Below, piece after piece: positions 6,974-12,424 of a stretch of DNA of 12,424 nt (positions are counted from its first letter, which is position 1; the number at the start of each line of letters is the position of its first letter). The stretch spans positions 1-12,424 of the forward strand of contig JAJXXT010000139.1 of NCBI GenBank assembly GCA_021780935.1, read 5' to 3'. Under the pieces are notes generated by a model. The model was not told the DNA's origin. It did not search any database and was given only the letters and a program-made list of their open reading frames with translations. Position numbers and translations under genes: made by a program. This stretch comes from Pseudomonadota bacterium (GTDB lineage Bacteria > Pseudomonadota > Alphaproteobacteria > Acetobacterales > Acetobacteraceae).

Positions 6974-7696
6974 TTAGCGCGCGCGAACCGGGCGGCGGCG
7001 GCGCAGCGCCACGCCGAGGCCGGTAACGGCGACGGCGAAAACCGCGAACGACGCCGGCTCGGGAACCGGCGCGCTCGCGACGGGCGTGATCACGGTCTGG
7101 AAATTCACCTCGCAGTCGACACACTCGCCACCCCAGGCGGTGGGGGTCTGCGGCGAGCTTTGCTGGTCGGCCGGCCAGATCCATTGCGCGCCGGGGTCGA
7201 TGCCAGCCCGCGTGCCCCAGGGGAGGCTGCCGTTCGCGCCCAGCGCCACGACACTGCCGCCTGGCTGGCTCCAGGCGCCGGCCACGCTGCCCGCGGCGTT
7301 GTAGCCGCCGGCCCAGCCGGCAGCGCCGGTCTGCAGGCTCTGCGTATCGTTGGCGAAATGGAACCCGGCATCGCTCAGCGTCAGTGTGCCGATGAGGCCG
7401 CCGGGATTGGTGCCGGCGCCGCTCGCGTTGTAGGCCTCGATATTGAGGAAATAGGTCTGGCCGGCCGCGAGCGCCACGTTGGCGAAGCTATAGGATGTGG
7501 ACCAGTCCGAGCCCGACGCGATCAGGGTGCCGAGCGAGGAGGCGCTGGTGCTCAGATAGGCCTGAAAGGCGTTGTCGGCGGTCAGCGTGCCGTTCAGGGT
7601 CGTCGCCGCCGCCCTGTTCGCAGCCAACGGAAGCGCCAGCACGGCCAGGCCGGCGGCGATCGTTACGGTCAGCGGATGCAGGACGGCACGCGGCAT
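6974..7696 (-). CDS. PEP-CTERM exosortase-sorted surface/secreted protein
   Basis: This is a 240-residue exported protein. Residues 1-31 form a signal peptide (hydrophobic core about 10-25, cleavage probably near AAA-TT at 30-33). The C-terminus is a textbook PEP-CTERM tag: VPEP (211-214), a hydrophobic helix of about residues 216-231, and the basic end RRRRPVRAR. Exosortase EpsH-type enzymes recognise this tag and place the protein at the cell surface or in the exopolysaccharide matrix. The mature part is Gly/Ala/Ser/Thr-rich, probably beta-sandwich, with one cysteine pair, CVDC (192-195), that could form a disulfide. I cannot assign a specific domain. I chose ATG 7696 because the signal peptide begins there and GGAG sits 7 bases upstream; the longer open frame adds junk. 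It lies 73 bp after rmd on the same strand, so it may be the last gene of that operon. No exosortase gene is in the window. Confidence 0.88.
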   Translation of the reverse strand: MPRAVLHPLTVTIAAGLAVLALPLAANRAAATTLNGTLTADNAFQAYLSTSASSLGTLIASGSDWSTSYSFANVALAAGQTYFLNIEAYNASGAGTNPGGLIGTLTLSDAGFHFANDTQSLQTGAAGWAGGYNAAGSVAGAWSQPGGSVVALGANGSLPWGTRAGIDPGAQWIWPADQQSSPQTPTAWGGECVDCEVNFQTVITPVASAPVPEPASFAVFAVAVTGLGVALRRRRPVRAR

Positions 7697-7769
7697 CGGG
7701 TGGCTCCAACGAACGAGGTGACCGTTCCTTAGCCCGCCGGCGCGGCGCGATGACGTCAGGTTTGTTCTT

Positions 7770-8708
7770 CTATCGTTTAGAATTGTCAGGCGGCTCGTGG
7801 CGCACCCGCTCGCGCCAGTCGGCCAGCACGTCGGCAAGCGTGGTCGGCCAGGCGATCGCCGGTTGCCAACCCAGCACCGCGCGTGCCCGCGCGGCGTCGC
7901 CGCGGGATGCCACCACCTCCGCTGCGGCCCTTTCGGCGCTGCTGGCGATCCGCGGCGCGACCGCTTCGAGCGCCAGCAGGGCGGCAAGCACGTCGCCGAT
8001 CGGGCGCGCCGTGCCGCTGGCGATGTTGAAGGCGCCGCCGCCGCCGGCAAGCGCGTGGCGTAGCGCCAGCGCATAGGCGCGCGCGACGTCGCGCACGTCG
8101 AGGAAGTCGCGCGCGGTGTCGAGCCGGCCGACGGTCAGCACCGGCGCCTGCAGCCCCGCGCCGATGCGCGCGATCTGGCGGGCGAAGGCGGGGACCACGA
8201 AGTCGGCGCTCTGGCCGGGGCCGGTGTGGTTGAACGGGCGCAGCCGCACCGCGGCGATGCCGGGGATCGCCGCGAGCGCCAGGTCCGCCGCCGCCTTGGT
8301 GGCCGCGTAGGGGGTGATCGGCGCGAGCGGCGCGGCCTCGCCGAGCGCGGTGCCGTCGAAGGAGCGGCCATAGACCTCGGCGGACGAGGCGAAGACGAAG
8401 GCAGCGCCCGCGACCAGGGCGGCGAGCGCATGGGCGAGGGCGATGGTGCCCGCGTGGTTCACCGCCCAGGCCCGCGCCGGATCGCGCCGCGCCTGCGCCG
8501 GGATCGCGATCGCGGCCAGGTGGACGACGCCGGCGGGTCGGGTGCGCGCCACCAGGGCGCGCACCGCGTCGGCCTCGGTGATGTCGAGGCGCTGCATGCC
8601 GGCGGCCTCGCCGCAACCGATCAGTTCCGCGGCGGGAAAGGCCTGCGCCAGTGCCGGCATGACGTGCGCGCCGACGAAGCCCGAAGCGCCGGTCACCAGC
8701 AGGCGCAT
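7770..8708 (-). CDS. rmd: GDP-4-dehydro-6-deoxy-D-mannose reductase
   Basis: This 312-residue extended short-chain dehydrogenase reduces the Gmd product to GDP-D-rhamnose. The NAD(P)-binding motif is GASGFVG (7-13). The catalytic set is Ser108/Ser109 in FASSAEVYG, with Tyr134 and Lys138 in TPYAATKAA. RPFNHTGPGQ (157-166), followed by DFVVPAFARQI, and LDTARDFLDVRDVARAY (196-212) are hallmarks of the Rmd branch, and GDP-L-fucose synthase lacks this set. Its ATG lies two bases after the gmd stop, so the two are almost certainly translated together. The next gene on the strand is the PEP-CTERM protein. A GDP-6-deoxytalose-forming relative is the main alternative. Start 8708 is supported because the Rossmann motif begins at residue 4, as usual. 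Confidence 0.9.
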   Translation of the reverse strand: MRLLVTGASGFVGAHVMPALAQAFPAAELIGCGEAAGMQRLDITEADAVRALVARTRPAGVVHLAAIAIPAQARRDPARAWAVNHAGTIALAHALAALVAGAAFVFASSAEVYGRSFDGTALGEAAPLAPITPYAATKAAADLALAAIPGIAAVRLRPFNHTGPGQSADFVVPAFARQIARIGAGLQAPVLTVGRLDTARDFLDVRDVARAYALALRHALAGGGGAFNIASGTARPIGDVLAALLALEAVAPRIASSAERAAAEVVASRGDAARARAVLGWQPAIAWPTTLADVLADWRERVRHEPPDNSKR

Positions 8709-8710
8709 GC

Positions 8711-9742
<1,032 letters not shown>

Positions 9743-9758
9743 TCAACCCGGGGCGGCT

Positions 9759-10853
9759 CTAGAGAATGCCCGCCAGCGTGTCCAACCCATGCGATCTGAT
9801 CGCGTCCAGCACCGCCTTGACGTCCTGCGCGCGGGCCCGCGGCAGGGCGAGCACCGCGTCGGGCGTGGCCACCAGCACCACATCCTCGAGGCCGACGACG
9901 GCGGCCAGTGTGCCGTCGCCGCGGACGTAGCAGCCGCGCGTGTCGACCGTCACGGTGCGCCCGGCGGTGACGTTGCCGGCGGCGTCCTTCGTCCCCAGCT
10001 CCCACAGCGCCGCCCAGGAGCCGACATCGGACCAGCCGAGCGAGGCGGGGACGACGGCGTTGCGCGAGGATTTTTCCGCGACCGCGTAGTCGAGGCTGAT
10101 GTTGCGGCAGGCGCTGAAGGACGCGACGTCGAGGCGGATGAAATCGGCGTCCACGCGGCACCGGTCGACCGCCTCGCGGACGCTGGCCAGCACGTCCGGC
10201 GCATGGCGCCCGAACTCCTCGATCAGCGTCGCCGCGGTGACGACGAACATGCCGGCATTCCAGAGGAAACCGCCGGAAGCGAGGTAGGATTCGGCGGTCC
10301 GGCGGTCCGGCTTCTCGACGAAGCGGGCGACGCGAAAGGCGCCGTCGATGCCCGCGAGCGGTTCGCCGCGCTCGATATAGCCGTAGCCGGTCTCGGGCGA
10401 GGTCGGTGTCATGCCGAAGGTGACGACGTGGCCGGCGCGCGCCGCCGCCGCCGCGACACCGACGGCGCGGCGCAGCGCCGGCTCGTCGCCGATCGCCGCG
10501 TCCGCGGCCATCATCCAGAGCACCGTCGCCGGCGCGGTCGCCGCCACCATCAGCGCGGCGGCGAGGATCGCGGGGCCGGAGTTGCGCCCCACCGGCTCGA
10601 GCACGATGCGCGTGCCGGCGATGCCGAGTTCGCGCATCTGCTCGGCGACGACGAAGCGGTGGCGTTCGTTGCAGACCACGATCGGCGGGGCGAAGCCCTC
10701 GCCGCCCGCCGCCGGCGCCATGGCGCGGGCCGCGGTCTCCTGGATCATGGTGCGCCCGGAGAGCAGGCGCTGGAACTGCTTCGGCGCGGCCTGGCGCGAC
10801 AGCGGCCAGAGCCGTGTCCCCGAGCCGCCCGAAAGGATCACCGGACAGATCAT
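9759..10853 (-). CDS. manC: Mannose-1-phosphate guanylyltransferase (single-domain type)
   Basis: This 364-residue cytoplasmic nucleotidyltransferase joins mannose-1-phosphate and GTP to give GDP-mannose, the substrate of the next gene's product. Motifs are GGSGTRLWPLSR (9-20) with Lys25, EPVGRNSGPAI (86-96), FVEKPD (178-183), SLDYAVAEK (253-261) and WSDVGSW (274-280). It lacks the C-terminal mannose-6-phosphate isomerase domain of the bifunctional ManC/AlgA proteins. The stretch normally reading PADH is MAADAAIGD (115-123), so the usual Pro and His are replaced while Asp118 is kept. I start at ATG 10853 because GGAGG sits five bases upstream and the catalytic motif begins at residue 9; the open frame to 10925 is probably not translated. 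It is the first gene of the manC-gmd-rmd run. No phosphomannomutase is in view. Confidence 0.93.
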   Translation of the reverse strand: MICPVILSGGSGTRLWPLSRQAAPKQFQRLLSGRTMIQETAARAMAPAAGGEGFAPPIVVCNERHRFVVAEQMRELGIAGTRIVLEPVGRNSGPAILAAALMVAATAPATVLWMMAADAAIGDEPALRRAVGVAAAAARAGHVVTFGMTPTSPETGYGYIERGEPLAGIDGAFRVARFVEKPDRRTAESYLASGGFLWNAGMFVVTAATLIEEFGRHAPDVLASVREAVDRCRVDADFIRLDVASFSACRNISLDYAVAEKSSRNAVVPASLGWSDVGSWAALWELGTKDAAGNVTAGRTVTVDTRGCYVRGDGTLAAVVGLEDVVLVATPDAVLALPRARAQDVKAVLDAIRSHGLDTLAGIL

Positions 10854-10931
10854 GCGTACCTCCACGCCGCCCGATTGGCACGCGGCCCGCGCCGGCGCTA
10901 GTTTTCCGCTCCTCGCCCGGGACAATCAGCG
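10854..10931. other. Divergent intergenic region between manC and the PanE-family gene
   Basis: Apart from the manC Shine-Dalgarno site, I see no clear promoter boxes or operator palindrome in these 78 GC-rich bases. They must carry the start signals for both divergent genes. Confidence 0.4.
10858..10863 (-). promoter_or_regulatory. Shine-Dalgarno site of manC
   Basis: GGAGGT reads on the minus strand at 10863-10858, just before the ATG at 10853. It fixes the manC start over a longer open frame whose first Met is at 10925. That longer frame would also nearly meet the divergent gene start at 10932. Confidence 0.7.
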
Positions 10932-11909
10932 ATGAAAATCTGCATCTTCGGCGCCGGCGCCATCGGCGGGCATGTCGCCGCCCGCTATGCCCGCGGCGGC
11001 GCCGATGTCTCGGTCGTCGCGCGGGGCGCCTATCTCGAGGCGATCCGCGCGAACGGCCTCACCATCGCCGCGCCGGACGCGACCTTCACCGCGCGCGTGC
11101 GCGCCAGCGCCGATCCCGCGGAGCTGGGGCCGCAGGACGCGGTGATCGTCACGGTCAAGGCGCCGGCGCTGCCCGCCGTCGCCGCGACCGTGGCCCCGCT
11201 GCTGGGGCCCGAGACGCCGGTCGCCTTCGCGATGAACGGCATCCCCTGGTTCTATTTCGACTTCCACGGCGGCAGGTTGGACGGCCACGTGCTGGCGCGG
11301 CTCGATCCCGGCGGGGCGCTGCGGCGCGCGATCGGGCCGCGGCGCGCCATCGCGGGCGTGGTCTATTCCGCCTGCACGGTGCAGGAGCCGGGGCACATCG
11401 CAGTCGAGCACGGCCGCAACCGGATCGTGTTCGGCGAGCCGGACAACCGGCGCTCCGCGCGCACCGAGGCGCTGGCTGAGCCGTTGCGGCAGGGCGGGTT
11501 CCGCGTCGACGTCACCGACCGGATGCGCGACGCGATCTGGGAAAAGCTCTTCCTCAACCTGGCCTCGGGCCCGCTCGCGGTGCTCGCGCAATCGGCACCG
11601 GCCGGCTACGCCCGCGAGCCGGGCGTCGCGGACGCGATCCGCCGGATCGTGGCGGAAGCGATGGGCATCGCGCAGGCCCTCGGCTGCGCGCCGGCAAGCG
11701 ATGTCGAGACGCAGATCGAGCGGGCGACGACGATGACGCACAAGCCGAGCATCCTGCAGGACCTGGAGCTGGGGCGGCCGATGGAGGTGGACAGCATCTT
11801 CGCCGCGACGCTCGACCTGGCGCGGCTGGCGGGGGTGCCGACGCCGACGCTCGACCTGCTGATCGCGCTGCTGAAGACGCGGGCCCGGGTGGCGGGGCTG
11901 TACGCCTAG
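10932..11909 (+). CDS. 2-dehydropantoate 2-reductase family protein (PanE/ApbA)
   Basis: This is a 325-residue NADPH-dependent ketoacid reductase. The Rossmann motif GAGAIGG is at 7-13, with Lys76 in VTVKAP. WEKLFLN (203-209) in the C-terminal helical domain holds the expected catalytic Lys205 and Asn209. HKPSILQDLELGRPMEVDSI (270-289) matches the family's C-terminal signature. PanE makes D-pantoate for coenzyme A and pantothenate synthesis. The MNGIPWFYF segment (101-109) is typical of the longer paralogue group that is common in soil and alphaproteobacteria, so the true substrate may be a different 2-keto acid. I therefore give no symbol. The start has only a weak ribosome binding site. It diverges from manC across 78 bases, and its stop lies 42 bases before the nanE-like gene on the same strand. 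Confidence 0.92.
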   Translation: MKICIFGAGAIGGHVAARYARGGADVSVVARGAYLEAIRANGLTIAAPDATFTARVRASADPAELGPQDAVIVTVKAPALPAVAATVAPLLGPETPVAFAMNGIPWFYFDFHGGRLDGHVLARLDPGGALRRAIGPRRAIAGVVYSACTVQEPGHIAVEHGRNRIVFGEPDNRRSARTEALAEPLRQGGFRVDVTDRMRDAIWEKLFLNLASGPLAVLAQSAPAGYAREPGVADAIRRIVAEAMGIAQALGCAPASDVETQIERATTMTHKPSILQDLELGRPMEVDSIFAATLDLARLAGVPTPTLDLLIALLKTRARVAGLYA

Positions 11910-11951
11910 GAACGCCTTGCGTCCCGCCTCGCGTTGCGGCGCAATGGCCGG

Positions 11952-12424
11952 ATGCTGGTAGCCCGTCGCAGCCTCATCGTCTCCGCCCAGGCGGCCGCCG
12001 GCAATCCGCTGCGCGGGCCGTATTTCATGGCGGCGATGGCGCTGGCCGCCGAGCAGGGGGGTGCGGCGGCGATCCGCGCCGAGGGGGTGGCGGACATCGC
12101 CGCCATCCGCGCGGCGGTGCGGGTGCCGATCATCGGCCTCATCAAGCTCGACCTGCCGGCCGAGCAGGTACGCATCACCACCAGCCTCGCGGACGCGGCG
12201 GCGGCGATCGGTGCCGGGGCGGACATGGTGGCGATCGACGCGACGCTGCGGCCGCGCAACGGTCCGCCCGCGCGCGAGCTGATCGGGCGCATCCGCGCGG
12301 AGCTGGGCCGGCCGGTGCTGGCCGATGTCGCCACCCTTGCCGAGGGCGAGGCCGCCGCGGCGGCGGCGGCGGAGGCGGTGGCGACGACGCTCGCCGGCTA
12401 CACCGAAGAGACCGCGGACCTCGC
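11952..12424 (+). CDS. nanE: N-acetylmannosamine-6-phosphate 2-epimerase, N-terminal 157 residues (cut by window edge)
   Basis: My translation from ATG 11952 runs without a stop to the window end. The product is a TIM-barrel epimerase converting N-acetylmannosamine-6-phosphate to N-acetylglucosamine-6-phosphate, a step of sialic acid and amino-sugar use. Family landmarks are [16 protein letters not shown] (8-23, usually SCQA), the catalytic-lysine segment PIIGLIKLD (59-67) with Lys65, [15 protein letters not shown] (88-102), [11 protein letters not shown] (123-133) and TTLAGYT (145-151). About 70 residues are missing, including the second catalytic carboxylate region. A run of GCG codons near 12353-12373 gives an alanine tract at about residues 134-140. 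TTG at 11934 is an alternative start. No sialate lyase, kinase or transporter is visible, so its pathway partner is unknown; a fused kinase domain is possible beyond the edge. Confidence 0.9.
   Translation, partial: MLVARRSLIVSAQAAAGNPLRGPYFMAAMALAAEQGGAAAIRAEGVADIAAIRAAVRVPIIGLIKLDLPAEQVRITTSLADAAAAIGAGADMVAIDATLRPRNGPPARELIGRIRAELGRPVLADVATLAEGEAAAAAAAEAVATTLAGYTEETADL

Noticed and set aside
7751..7758. Perfect palindrome TGACGTCA downstream of rmd
   Set aside because: An 8-base palindrome is expected by chance in a window this size, and no second half or promoter context supports an operator.
11934..11944. Short TTGC-GGC-GCAA hairpin between the PanE-family and nanE-like genes
   Set aside because: The stem is only four pairs and no T run follows, so it does not qualify as a terminator.
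12351..12373. GCG/GGC trinucleotide run
   Set aside because: It lies in frame inside the nanE-like gene and encodes an alanine tract, as is ordinary in GC-rich genomes.

Overview
The window looks like the chromosome of a high-GC Alphaproteobacterium. A Rhodospirillales/Acetobacteraceae-like organism is my inference, from the GC-rich codon use (one hand-counted 60-base line, 8041-8100, is 78% GC), the K+-independent proton pyrophosphatase and a PEP-CTERM surface protein. The tRNA lacks an encoded CCA. Ten protein genes (two cut by the window edges) and one tRNA gene are supported, and no stretch over 300 bases is empty.

Positions 1-678 differ from the rest. GC is lower (53% in the hand-counted line 361-420) and AT-rich codons such as TTA, ATA and CTA appear. 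This stretch carries a two-gene, minus-strand module: an 80-residue double-spanning membrane protein, overlapping by 4 bp an unrecognised partial gene. It abuts the 3' end of a tRNA-Ile(CAU) gene, the classic insertion point of integrative elements, and has a tandem 12-mer between. I read it as the edge of a genomic island; no integrase is in view.

From 679 to 3669, on the minus strand, lie the tRNA, an EamA-family transporter whose last codons and stop lie inside the tRNA acceptor stem, and a 660-residue protein with a PD-(D/E)xK-like nuclease region followed by a DUF2075 superfamily 1 helicase region. From 3844 to 5940 on the plus strand is hppA, ending in a strong intrinsic terminator. Convergent to it is a tyrosine phosphatase (6010-6762).

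From 6974 to 10853, all on the minus strand, is a surface-carbohydrate block in transcription order manC, gmd, rmd and a PEP-CTERM exosortase-substrate protein. ManC makes GDP-mannose, Gmd dehydrates it, and Rmd reduces the product to GDP-D-rhamnose, a donor for surface polysaccharide. Diverging from manC is a ketopantoate-reductase family gene (10932-11909), followed by the start of a nanE-type N-acetylmannosamine-6-phosphate epimerase gene that runs off the window.

No clearly new system is demonstrated here. The best leads are the island edge with its uncharacterised gene pair, the nuclease-helicase protein, the gene/tRNA overlap, and a large intergenic hairpin at 6859-6899.
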